Origin: Fimbriimonas ginsengisoli Gsoil 348
GTDB lineage: Bacteria > Armatimonadota > Fimbriimonadia > Fimbriimonadales > Fimbriimonadaceae
Length of the DNA: 64,000 bases
Direction: 5' to 3'
NCBI GenBank assembly: GCA_945881865.1
Contig: CAMCVK010000003.1
Location: forward strand, 124,001-188,000
Part shown: positions 8,516 through 16,346 of the stretch, one piece after another
How positions within the stretch are numbered: position 1 is the stretch's first letter
Layout: each line of letters opens with the position of its first letter
Made by a program: the position numbers and the translations under genes
Notes under the pieces: generated by a model
The model's database searches: none
The model's input: only the letters and a program-made list of their open reading frames with translations
What the model was told of the DNA's origin: nothing

Positions 8516-8617
8516 CTTCCCGCCGCTTTTTGGACGGAGAAGAATGCCGGCTTCGGCTTCAGGGCGCGGTCGAACAGTAGCGGGTAGTCCGTGCGGCCAC
8601 GTACCGGAAAGTTGTTC
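8511..8617 (-). pseudogene. 3' remnant of a GH10 xylanase gene
   Basis: This 107-base block is about 88% identical (13 differences counted by eye) to 10951-11057, the 3' end of the intact xylanase. On the minus strand it encodes [20 protein letters not shown] and continues to a stop, matching the intact C-terminus with mostly silent changes. Similarity ends abruptly after 8617. It is therefore the tail of a second, formerly functional copy. The UvrD-like helicase gene now occupies the place where its body should be. Confidence 0.85.
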
Positions 8618-8684
8618 CGAATCGGCCTCATATGCGTCAATTTTTATTGCCTAAAGTCTATCCATTTGCCGCAATAGAATCGAT

Positions 8685-10811
8685 TCAGCGTGGAAGCGAT
8701 AGGCCAAGCTCTTGCAGATACGGAGAAACAACTGCCTGCCTTCTGCCAATCGTGTCGGCAACTATTAGAGTCACGCGCTTTTTGGCCCGCGTGAAAGCTA
8801 CGTAACAGACGCGCCGCTCTGCCTCCTTTTGAATGGGTGTCTTAGCATTCTTGTTCGGCCATACATTGTCGTTAAAATCGAGCAAGACAACCGAGTCAAA
8901 CTCTTTCCCTTTCGCTCGAATTGCCGTCATCAAGTGAAGCGGACGTTGGAACAGGTCTTCGGATGTGCTGATCTCTTCGTCCTGGTAAGGGGGCAAGTAT
9001 ACGAGCTGTTGTTGAGCTAAGTCGACGTCATCTATAAACGTTGAGAAGTCGCCATCATATCGTTCCGCGTATTCAGCGAGATGCTCGAAAGGAGGATCAT
9101 TGAAGAAGACATCGTCTTCAGCCTTACCCAGATCCATCTGAAGACCCTCAAAGCATACGCTCATCTCAAGTAAAGCACCAGAAACCGTTGGTGACTTGAT
9201 GAACTTGCCAATGGCTTCGGAAATGTGGAAGCCTGCAGAGCCATCCGTCTTGCCCTTGAGTGGCCCGGGATAGCCGGCCAATGACTCCAACGCCGCAAGC
9301 ATACTTCGAGGGTCTTTCGAACTTAAGTAGTTGCGGAGAGGTTCGCGGTCAGCTTTGCTCAGCGGATACCGCTTTACGAGGCTGCATAATTCCATCACGT
9401 CGTCAACCACTTGCGAGCGGGGCTGAGATTGTCCGACATTAACGCGAATCCGTAGTAGCTTTATCAGCCGGTCGAACGCCTTACTCATAAATATCTGCAG
9501 GTCTTCGGCGGCACAGAACGGGATTTTCTGCGAAGCAAAATAGATCTGGTAAGGGATAAGTTGTGCTTTCCTCCTGCCGATAATCGCTACGCGGCTCGGG
9601 CTCGTACCCTCCCCCCGTGCCCGCTCAATTTCCGCAACAACGCGGCCCATCCCCTCTGAGAGGTTCTTGACATTTGCGACTTCGATCACAGCCTCCGTCG
9701 ACTGAGCGGCAACGATTTCCTTTGGAATTCGCCTTGAATTATGGTTTATGAGCTTCTGGGACAAATTAACGATGTTTGCAGGCGAGCGATAATTGGTGCT
9801 CAGTGTAAAGGTGGCAAATTCTACGCCGAAGAATTTCTCGGGGTCTAGCACATACTCTGGCGTCGCACCCCGCCACTCGAACAGTGCTTGGTCATCGTCG
9901 CCCACAATGGTGAGGGTGGCTCGATTTCTCTCGGCAATAGCCTTTACTAAAGCCAGGTCAAGAGGGTTGATGTCCTGAAACTCATCCACGAAAATGTGAT
10001 CCCATCTTGCAATGCCTTGATTCAGCTTGCCCTCTTCCAGCTTCTGCCGCTCGTCAAGGTACGCGCAGTATTTCTGATCTTCAAGAGTGAATATAGAAGC
10101 ATCAATCAACTGTTCAGTCGCGGTACGCCAAAATCTAAAGAATGAGTTGTAGACTTCACGGTCTCCCCCTTTCGTAGGTTCTCCGCCACCGACCTGATTT
10201 GGTTTAAGAATATGTAGTTTTGTAAGCTCCTCTTGAATTTCTTCGATCATCGGGCCAAGTCCTTGGCGTCGCAGTTCGGTGCTCCTTATGAGAAACTCTT
10301 CCAGATTTATTTGGCGCGTATGGTCGAATCCAAGAGTCTTGAATTTGTCCATTAAATCCATTATCTTCTTGGGTGTCGTGTTAGGGCTCCGTTCGATGGC
10401 GGCTTTAACTTTGTCATGACCGCGCCAAACCGATTGGAGCGTATTTTTCACCGTGAAGTGAAAGTCCTCTTTTGAGGAAATGAGCTTGGGATAAGAATGG
10501 ACGTCCTTCAGCCTCCGCCAACCCCATGAGTTCAGCGTTGTTATGCTAACTTGATCTCGGAGGACACTGAAGTTGGGGTCCTCACTTACACGAACTGCAA
10601 GTTCCTCTTGTGCTGCACGAGTAAATGAGATTATTAAGAAGCGTTGTTTGTGTGGCGACAATATGTTCGAAAGGTTAACGCATCTGAAGAGAAGGCTTAG
10701 GGTCTTCCCACAGCCTGCGGGAGCGAGTAGCCGTGTGTTTCCGACCGGTGCCGTACAGAATTGCCGTTGGGAATCATCAAGTGACGAAAGAAAGTCTGAT
10801 TTTGGGCACAT
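8685..10811 (-). CDS. UvrD/Rep-like SF1A DNA helicase
   Basis: The 708-residue protein carries the full UvrD-type motif set: Walker A APAGCGKT near 30-37, motif II IFVDEFQDINP, motif III GDDDQALFEWRGA, motif IV LSTNYRS, motif V AIRAKGKEFDSVVLLDF, and motif VI RRVCYVAFTRAKKR. DEFQD instead of the usual DExQD-type spacing is still compatible with ATP hydrolysis. No nuclease domain is fused. Lower GC than its flanks and its position between two xylanase 3' ends suggest acquisition. Stand-alone UvrD-like helicases of this kind occur in repair and in anti-phage systems; neither can be chosen here. Confidence 0.85.
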   Translation of the reverse strand: MCPKSDFLSSLDDSQRQFCTAPVGNTRLLAPAGCGKTLSLLFRCVNLSNILSPHKQRFLIISFTRAAQEELAVRVSEDPNFSVLRDQVSITTLNSWGWRRLKDVHSYPKLISSKEDFHFTVKNTLQSVWRGHDKVKAAIERSPNTTPKKIMDLMDKFKTLGFDHTRQINLEEFLIRSTELRRQGLGPMIEEIQEELTKLHILKPNQVGGGEPTKGGDREVYNSFFRFWRTATEQLIDASIFTLEDQKYCAYLDERQKLEEGKLNQGIARWDHIFVDEFQDINPLDLALVKAIAERNRATLTIVGDDDQALFEWRGATPEYVLDPEKFFGVEFATFTLSTNYRSPANIVNLSQKLINHNSRRIPKEIVAAQSTEAVIEVANVKNLSEGMGRVVAEIERARGEGTSPSRVAIIGRRKAQLIPYQIYFASQKIPFCAAEDLQIFMSKAFDRLIKLLRIRVNVGQSQPRSQVVDDVMELCSLVKRYPLSKADREPLRNYLSSKDPRSMLAALESLAGYPGPLKGKTDGSAGFHISEAIGKFIKSPTVSGALLEMSVCFEGLQMDLGKAEDDVFFNDPPFEHLAEYAERYDGDFSTFIDDVDLAQQQLVYLPPYQDEEISTSEDLFQRPLHLMTAIRAKGKEFDSVVLLDFNDNVWPNKNAKTPIQKEAERRVCYVAFTRAKKRVTLIVADTIGRRQAVVSPYLQELGLSLPR

Positions 10812-10951
10812 AAGCTCGAGTCCTATCGAAGCTCACCTATGTTATCACAAGCTCTAGAACCGGGCGAGCTTCCAGCGTTTACCCAACCTCGTGGCGACAG
10901 AATTTCACCTCGCTTCTTGCGGTCGTGCTTTTAATATCCAAATGGAGCTAC

Positions 10952-12091
10952 CTAGCTTCCCGCCGCTTTTTGCACGGCGAAGAAGGCTGGCTTTGGCTTC
11001 AAGCTGCGATCGAAAAGCAACGGGTAGTCTGTGCGGCCACGTACCGGAAAGTTGTTCAGCCACGAGCCGCCATCGTGGACTCCCCATAGCGTCACCCGAC
11101 CAATCACCTTGCGGTACCGCAGGAATAGCTCAAACGCACTGGCCATCTTTTCGGCATGCTTTTGGTCGATCTCGTCCGGCAATGCCTTCGTGTACGGGTT
11201 CATCACGGCCACTTGCTCGGGCGTCATGCCCTCGGTCACCGAGATGTCGGCACCTTGATATCGCGACGGCAAAACGCCCATGTCCAGCTCCGTGATCATC
11301 ACCTTAAGCCCTAGGGCAGAGAACTCCTGGATCGCCTTCTCGGCTTCTGCGAGCGGCGGGTTCTCGATGCGCCAGTGCGACTGGATGCCGACGGCGTGCA
11401 CCGGAACCTTCTGGTCCAGCAGCTTCTTCAGCAATTCAAGCGCCTTCGGACGCTTATAGTCCAGCTCGATGTTGTAGTCGTTATATACCAAGATCGCGGA
11501 CGGATCGGCTTCGTGCGCCGCCCGAAACGCCTCGGCGATGTAGTCATCGCCAATCGCCTTGCGCCACGGCGTGTCACGAAGAACGCCCGGGCCGTCGTTG
11601 ATGGCCTCGTTCACCACGTCCCACTCTTTTACGCGACCTTTGTACCGACCAACCACCGTTTTGATATGCGCTCGCATCCGCGCGAGGGCGACGTCGCGGC
11701 TCAACGGCTGGCCATCCTTCCCCTCGAAGAACCAGCCCGGCGTTTGCGAATGCCAAACCAGGGTATGGCCAACGACTTCCGCGCCGGTCTCGGTAGCCAT
11801 TGCCACCAGCTTGTCCGCGTCGTCAAACGTGAACTGACCTTCCCGCGGCTGCATTGCATCGGGCTTCATCGCATTCTCGGCCGTCACGCTGTCGAAATGC
11901 CGCCGGACGATGGGCTCGACGCCCGCCTCCTGACCACGCAAAGTCGCCGTGCTGACGGCCGCGCCAATGCGGAACTTGCCTTTGAAGGAGTCCTTGAGCG
12001 GCGCCGGTTCAACCATGGGCTTCCGCTCCGGAAAAGTCGAGCCGAGCGTCAGCGCGAAGGGCAGGGTGAGGAAAAGCAGATTCTTGTTCAT
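10952..12091 (-). CDS. GH10 endo-1,4-beta-xylanase, secreted
   Basis: The 379-residue enzyme has a signal-peptide-like N-terminus (MNKNLLFLTLPFALTLGSTF) and one complete GH10 barrel. The acid/base is E162 in WDVVNEAIND and the nucleophile is E268 in VMITELDMG. Substrate-binding motifs AENAMKPDAMQP and GHTLVWHSQTPGWF are intact. Family knowledge predicts hydrolysis of xylan backbones outside the cytoplasm. The C-terminus [20 protein letters not shown] is duplicated in the remnant at 8511-8617. No xylose transporter or regulator is adjacent. Confidence 0.93.
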   Translation of the reverse strand: MNKNLLFLTLPFALTLGSTFPERKPMVEPAPLKDSFKGKFRIGAAVSTATLRGQEAGVEPIVRRHFDSVTAENAMKPDAMQPREGQFTFDDADKLVAMATETGAEVVGHTLVWHSQTPGWFFEGKDGQPLSRDVALARMRAHIKTVVGRYKGRVKEWDVVNEAINDGPGVLRDTPWRKAIGDDYIAEAFRAAHEADPSAILVYNDYNIELDYKRPKALELLKKLLDQKVPVHAVGIQSHWRIENPPLAEAEKAIQEFSALGLKVMITELDMGVLPSRYQGADISVTEGMTPEQVAVMNPYTKALPDEIDQKHAEKMASAFELFLRYRKVIGRVTLWGVHDGGSWLNNFPVRGRTDYPLLFDRSLKPKPAFFAVQKAAGS

Positions 12092-12164
12092 GGGACATCA
12101 GCGTCGTAGACAGAATCATAGTCACATTTATCGGTAAATGCTAGGGCCAACCGGCTTTTTGCGG

Positions 12165-12536
12165 TCATACGTGCTGGTCCAGCAGAATCGTGTTGCCGTC
12201 GGGGTCCGTGATGATGAAGCTCGCCGGGCCGGTCGTGGTCTCGTCGGCTTCAGTGACGAACAAAACTCCCTGCGATTTGAGGTCCTTCTGAATCTCACGT
12301 ACGTCGGTGAACTCGCCTACCGGCTGGCCGCTTTGGTCCCAGCCCGGGTTGAACGTAAGGATATTGTTCGGAAACATCCCTTGAAACAGGCCAATCACGT
12401 GGTCCCCGTTCTTGATAATCGCCCAGTTGCTGGCGGGGTCGCCGTGAAACAGGGTGAACCCGAGCTTCCCGTAGAAGTCGAGGGAGGCATGGATGTCTTT
12501 GACCGCAAGGCTAACCGAAAACGCACCGAGTAGCAT
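12165..12536 (-). CDS. VOC (glyoxalase/bleomycin resistance-like) protein
   Basis: The protein of 123 residues is a single vicinal-oxygen-chelate domain: LAVKDIHASLDFYGKLGF is the typical first half-module and PASFIITDPDGNTILLDQH the second. The ATG at 12536 is chosen because the family fold begins there and because a TATACT -10 box lies exactly 7 bases upstream; an upstream in-frame extension would be Arg-rich and read through the cupin gene. Divergent from the cupin gene. Substrate unknown. Confidence 0.85.
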   Translation of the reverse strand: MLLGAFSVSLAVKDIHASLDFYGKLGFTLFHGDPASNWAIIKNGDHVIGLFQGMFPNNILTFNPGWDQSGQPVGEFTDVREIQKDLKSQGVLFVTEADETTTGPASFIITDPDGNTILLDQHV

Positions 12537-12543
12537 GGCGGTG

Positions 12544-12549
12544 AGTATA
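12544..12549 (-). promoter_or_regulatory. leaderless -10 box TATACT for the VOC gene
   Basis: TATACT on the minus strand, followed by 7 bases and the ATG at 12536. There is no space for a ribosome-binding site. Confidence 0.6.
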
Positions 12550-12583
12550 GGCGCTTCAATCCAAATCGGCAAGCCTCTTCGGC

Positions 12584-12589
12584 TAAACT
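12584..12589 (+). promoter_or_regulatory. leaderless -10 box TAAACT for the cupin gene
   Basis: TAAACT followed by 7 bases and the ATG at 12597. It mirrors the divergent TATACT box of the VOC gene. Confidence 0.55.
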
Positions 12590-12596
12590 GCGCCCC

Positions 12597-13076
12597 ATGC
12601 CCGTACAGACCTTCGCGGTAACGCCGCCCGGTTCGCCCGCCGACCAAATCTTGAACATTTTCGGCGACCTTGTCACGATTAAGGTAGCGAGCCAACAAAC
12701 GAACGGAAAACTCACCGTGATCCACTCCGAAACCCCACGAAAAGGGGGGCCGCCGCTGCATGCGCACCTGAGCGATAGCGAAACATTCTTCGTTCTAGAA
12801 GGGGAGTTTTTGTTCGTGTTGAACGATGAAACGGTCGCGGTTAGCGCGGGAAGCACCGTCTTCATTCCGGCCGGGACTCGACACCAATATCAGAACGTCG
12901 GGAATGAACCAGGCAAGCTACTGATTATCCTGGAGCCCGCCGGCCTTGATGCCTTCTTCATCGAACTGGATCACTTGCTGAAACAATCCGCCGAGCCGGA
13001 CATGCCCGCGGTCGCCGCTTTACACGCTAAGTTTGGAATGGAGCTTCTCGGTCCGCCGCTGGCTGCGCTCGGGTAA
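12597..13076 (+). CDS. cupin-2 domain protein
   Basis: The 159-residue protein has a single cupin barrel: metal-binding motif 1 PPLHAHLSDSETFFVLEGEF and motif 2 PAGTRHQYQNVG, giving candidate ligands His-His-Glu and a distal His. Small cupins act as dioxygenases, isomerases or sensors; the sequence does not decide. It is divergent from the VOC gene, another small metal-binding fold. Confidence 0.85.
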   Translation: MPVQTFAVTPPGSPADQILNIFGDLVTIKVASQQTNGKLTVIHSETPRKGGPPLHAHLSDSETFFVLEGEFLFVLNDETVAVSAGSTVFIPAGTRHQYQNVGNEPGKLLIILEPAGLDAFFIELDHLLKQSAEPDMPAVAALHAKFGMELLGPPLAALG

Positions 13077-13135
13077 TCGCTGCAGCTCACTGGGTTCTCC
13101 GATAAAAACCAAGCGGTTTTCGAACGCGGTGGTCG

Positions 13136-13210
13136 TGGTGGGCCCGGAGGGATTTGAACCCTCGACCAACGGCTTAAAAGGCCGCTGCTCTACCGCTGAG
13201 CTACAAGCCC
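13136..13210 (-). tRNA. tRNA-Lys(TTT), CCA end encoded
   Basis: On the minus strand the acceptor stem GGGCTTG pairs with CGGGCCC (two G-U pairs), the discriminator is A and CCA is present in the DNA (13136-13138). The anticodon loop is CTTTTAA with anticodon TTT (complement of 13176-13178). The T-arm GAGGGTTCAAATCCCTC is canonical. It lies between the cupin gene and purM. Confidence 0.95.
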
Positions 13211-13257
13211 CGACGGCGTAATTTTACCAGGGAAACGGCGGCGGGTACGCTCAGACG

Positions 13258-14313
13258 ATGCCGGACATCCACGGGGCTTTCCCAGACGCCGTCACGTACC
13301 AAGACGCCGGGGTCAACATCGACGAGGCGAAACGCTCGCTTCGCGCCGTTACCTCCGAGATCCGCAGCACCTACAACGACCGCGTGCTGGGCGGAATCGG
13401 TGGCTTCGGCGGCCTCCTGGCGGCCGACTTTTCGGGCTACGACCGACCGATTCTGGTCAGTTCGATCGACGGCGTCGGCACAAAAACGAAGGTCGCGGCG
13501 ATGGTTCCGAATTACTCGAATCTGGGCCACGACATCGTGAACCACTGCGCCAACGACATCCTCTGCCAGGGCGCGAAACCACTTTTCTTCTTGGATTACT
13601 TCGGCTGCTCCACGCTCAGCGGGCCGATATTTGAGCAGATCGTTGGCGGAATGGCCGCCGCCTGCCGCGAGCTCGGCATGCCCCTCATCGGCGGCGAAAC
13701 CGCCGAGATGCCGGGCGTTTACCTGGACGGCGAGCTCGACGTTGTCGGCACGATCATTGGCCTCGTAGATTTTGAAAAGCGGCTCCCGCGGGCGAAGGTC
13801 CAGCCCGGTGATGCGGTGGTCGGCATCGCCAGCAACGGCCTGCATACCAACGGTTTCTCCCTCGCCCGACGCGTGCTGTTCGAAGTCGGCGGACTCTCGG
13901 TAAGGGACGAATTGGACGGCCTCGACGGAACCATCGGCGAGGTGCTGCTGAAGCCGCACCGCTCGTATGTGCCGGCTCTCCTTCCGCTCATCGAAGACCC
14001 CGAGGTATATGCCCTGGCGCACATTACGGGCGGCGGACTCTACGACAACATTCCGCGAGTGCTTCCCGCCGGACTTCGCGTGCTGATCGAGAAGCACGCC
14101 TGGACGCCGCCGGAGATATTCCAAACCATCCAGCGCATCGGGAATGTGCCGGAAATCGACATGTACCGAACCTTCAACATGGGTATCGGTATGGTCGCCC
14201 TGGTCAGCCGTTTCTCCGCGCCCGGGTTCGTGAATGCGCTCAACGAAGCCGGCGAGCACGCCGCCGTGATCGGCGAGGTGCAGGCCGGCCCCCACGATGT
14301 TCAGATTATCTAG
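13258..14313 (+). CDS. purM: phosphoribosylformylglycinamidine cyclo-ligase (AIR synthetase)
   Basis: The 351-residue protein matches PurM length and motifs: YQDAGVNIDEAKR at the start, VSSIDGVGTKTKVA, the loop DIVNHCANDILCQGA, and LIGGETAEMPGVY. It catalyses ATP-dependent ring closure of FGAM to AIR in purine biosynthesis, in the cytoplasm. No other pur genes are adjacent, so purine genes are dispersed. A weak TACGCT box lies 6 bases before the ATG. Confidence 0.95.
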   Translation: MPDIHGAFPDAVTYQDAGVNIDEAKRSLRAVTSEIRSTYNDRVLGGIGGFGGLLAADFSGYDRPILVSSIDGVGTKTKVAAMVPNYSNLGHDIVNHCANDILCQGAKPLFFLDYFGCSTLSGPIFEQIVGGMAAACRELGMPLIGGETAEMPGVYLDGELDVVGTIIGLVDFEKRLPRAKVQPGDAVVGIASNGLHTNGFSLARRVLFEVGGLSVRDELDGLDGTIGEVLLKPHRSYVPALLPLIEDPEVYALAHITGGGLYDNIPRVLPAGLRVLIEKHAWTPPEIFQTIQRIGNVPEIDMYRTFNMGIGMVALVSRFSAPGFVNALNEAGEHAAVIGEVQAGPHDVQII

Positions 14314-14714
14314 ACGTAGCGAACGGTAAACCGTGCGTTGCCGAACGAAATCTCGACGCCATCCTGAATGGCCTCGCGGTCGATCTTCTCGAAATCCTCG
14401 CGAAGAATAAACGTTCCGTTCGAGGAGGCAAGGTCCTCCAGCACGATTTCACCGCCTTCCTCAACGAAGCGGGCGTGCCGTCGGCTGATGTAGCTGCCCT
14501 CCGGCTGAAGCGCACCTAGGTCGATGTCGATGGGGCCAACCGTGGGGTCAAACCGGCCGACGACAGCGGGAGTGATAAACGGAAACTCGATATCCGTCTC
14601 AACTCCGCCCCGGCGAAGCACCAGCTTGCCGCTGAGGGGGCCGTGAGAGATCGGTTCCGGCGCGTCGACTTCGGGCTCTTGCGGCTCTACTTGGGTCTGG
14701 AGATCATCCGTCAT
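14310..14714 (-). CDS. small FHA-domain protein coupled to symporter
   Basis: The protein of 134 residues has an acidic, Pro/Glu-rich N-terminus and one FHA domain (about 35-134). Key phosphothreonine-binding elements are visible: VVGRFDP, YISRRHARF and LASSNGTFI. The ATG at 14714 overlaps the stop of the symporter gene by 4 bases (ATGA), so the two are translationally coupled. An FHA adaptor encoded with a sodium-coupled transporter suggests phosphorylation-dependent control of transport, but this is inference. Its 3' end meets the convergent purM stop. Confidence 0.85.
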   Translation of the reverse strand: MTDDLQTQVEPQEPEVDAPEPISHGPLSGKLVLRRGGVETDIEFPFITPAVVGRFDPTVGPIDIDLGALQPEGSYISRRHARFVEEGGEIVLEDLASSNGTFILREDFEKIDREAIQDGVEISFGNARFTVRYV

Positions 14715-16129
14715 TGTTCTAATTCCTTCTTGCTGGCAAGTGCCCCAATTCCTAAAACCGCGGCGGAAACCACGACTCCCGGAACCAAAGTGCCAAGGCC
14801 AAATTTCTGACCCATCATACTGACTTCCAGAAACGGGTTGTTGGTTCGCAGACCGGCAATCAGCCAGCCAAAAGCCACGCCAAAACTCAAAATCATGCTG
14901 GCGGCAACCCAAGGAGCACCGATTCGGCGGTTTTTCGCCAGGTAGGCGATCGCAACCGGGATCAGCAACGCCCCGACCACCGCCCCCGCCCACGAATACC
15001 AAAGTGCCACCACGCTCTCGACGGACAGCGCCAGCGGGATCGCAACGCACAACCCGACCCCGATACCGATGCGGCTCCAAAGTCCGGCGGAGGCTTTCGG
15101 TTGAAGCCTCGCTACGAGCTCACGGCCAAAGGTTCCGCCGCTCACCAGGAGGTAGCCGACAAACGCGGAGAGCACGGTGCCGATCAGCCCGCACAGAAAA
15201 AGCCCCTTCAGGCCGGGCGGCAGGACTTGGTTCCCTAGCGCCGGGAAAAGCTGCAAGCCACTGGCCGGTTGAGGACGCAAGAGGTCGAGGCCGTACAGCC
15301 CGGCGGTGATCGTCAGCACGTCAAAGACGAACCAACAGCCGATCGCCCAAAATACGCCGCGCTGGCCGGTGGCGGCATCCTTGCAGCTAGCCACGCGTTG
15401 GTGAAAGCCGGGATCCACGAGGGTCCACGCTCCGAGAATAAAGAACGACAAGATCGCAAGCGGCCCTTGCCCGCCGAGAAAGTCCATGCTGCCTTTGGCT
15501 TGCAGGCGGGCGGCGGTTTCCGGCCACGGGTGGAACGTCAGGCACCAGCCGACGATGACGAGAAAACCCAGATACATGGCGATGAACGCCACCGCACCGA
15601 TCCGGACGTCGGCCAAAAGCCCACCGCGATACAGGAACAGGCTGCCAACTACACCGGCAACGACGACGGAAACGGCGTGCGGCCAGCCGGTAATCAGCTG
15701 GGTTAACGTGCCGAGCATCAGCACGTGGGCGGCGGGAACCGCCAAAAGAAAAACTAGCCCCGCGGCCACGAGGCCAGACGTCCGGCCAAAACGCTCCGCG
15801 AGCAGCTCAGGAAGTGTGATCTCCTCGGCGTTGCGCACTTTCTTCGCAAAGAAAATGGCGTAGATGGCGGCGAATACGTAATACGGAACGCCCAGGAGAA
15901 GCCAAGTCCCGATTCCGTAGAACCCGACCGACTCGCCGATGCCGAGAATTCCGCCGTACCAGGTGCTAACGAGGGTCGCGACGAACACCGGAAGCGTCAA
16001 CGCTCGACCGGCAGTCAGAAACTGAAACGCGCCGGAGTCTCGGAGTTTTGCCGAGAATCCAAGCGCGAGGATAAGGCCAACGAAAAGCAGAATAACCGCG
16101 ACGTCGGCCGGAGAAAGACTAAGCGTCAT
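14711..16129 (-). CDS. sodium:solute symporter (SSS family)
   Basis: The 472-residue integral membrane protein has about 12-13 hydrophobic helices and typical SSS landmarks: an early helix ending in GLILALGFSAKLRDSG, the segment STWYGGILGIGESVGFYGIG, and PELLAERFGRTSG. SSS proteins import sugars, amino acids, nucleosides or vitamins with sodium; the substrate is not evident. It is followed by the coupled FHA gene and preceded 14 bases upstream by the 53-residue basic protein, probably one transcript. Confidence 0.85.
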   Translation of the reverse strand: MTLSLSPADVAVILLFVGLILALGFSAKLRDSGAFQFLTAGRALTLPVFVATLVSTWYGGILGIGESVGFYGIGTWLLLGVPYYVFAAIYAIFFAKKVRNAEEITLPELLAERFGRTSGLVAAGLVFLLAVPAAHVLMLGTLTQLITGWPHAVSVVVAGVVGSLFLYRGGLLADVRIGAVAFIAMYLGFLVIVGWCLTFHPWPETAARLQAKGSMDFLGGQGPLAILSFFILGAWTLVDPGFHQRVASCKDAATGQRGVFWAIGCWFVFDVLTITAGLYGLDLLRPQPASGLQLFPALGNQVLPPGLKGLFLCGLIGTVLSAFVGYLLVSGGTFGRELVARLQPKASAGLWSRIGIGVGLCVAIPLALSVESVVALWYSWAGAVVGALLIPVAIAYLAKNRRIGAPWVAASMILSFGVAFGWLIAGLRTNNPFLEVSMMGQKFGLGTLVPGVVVSAAVLGIGALASKKELEQ

Positions 16130-16143
16130 CGGACGCTAACGGA

Positions 16144-16305
16144 CTAATCCGCCTTTTTGGTCTTCTTCGGTGCCGGCTTTGCCTTGGGGGCGGCCGCTAC
16201 CGTCTTCTTGTCGCCGTACTGCAGGCGAAGAGCGCGATCGGCTTCTTTGATCTTTTGCTCTTTGCGGTGGCGGCGACGACGAATTTCCTTGTTTTTTACG
16301 CGCAT
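16144..16305 (-). CDS. 53-residue Arg/Lys-rich small protein
   Basis: This short gene encodes MRVKNKEIRRRRHRKEQKIK followed by a Tyr-Gly-Asp-Lys segment and an Ala/Pro/Lys-rich tail ending KKTKKAD. The RRRRHRKE block resembles the tiny DUF6800-type proteins of Planctomycetes and related phyla, though that match is from memory. The charge suggests nucleic-acid or ribosome binding. It lies just upstream of the symporter gene on the same strand. The alternative overlapping frame lacks such regularity. Confidence 0.6.
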   Translation of the reverse strand: MRVKNKEIRRRRHRKEQKIKEADRALRLQYGDKKTVAAAPKAKPAPKKTKKAD

Positions 16306-16346
16306 GCTGACTCAGTTCCAATCAATGGATGGATAAGAGAAGATAC

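Noticed and set aside
13033-13221. 62-codon frame over the tRNA gene
   Set aside because: It covers tRNA-Lys on the opposite strand and the end of the cupin gene; no protein features.
14715-15080. N-terminal extension of the small FHA protein
   Set aside because: It overlaps the symporter gene out of frame; the ATGA overlap at 14711-14714 is a normal coupled start.
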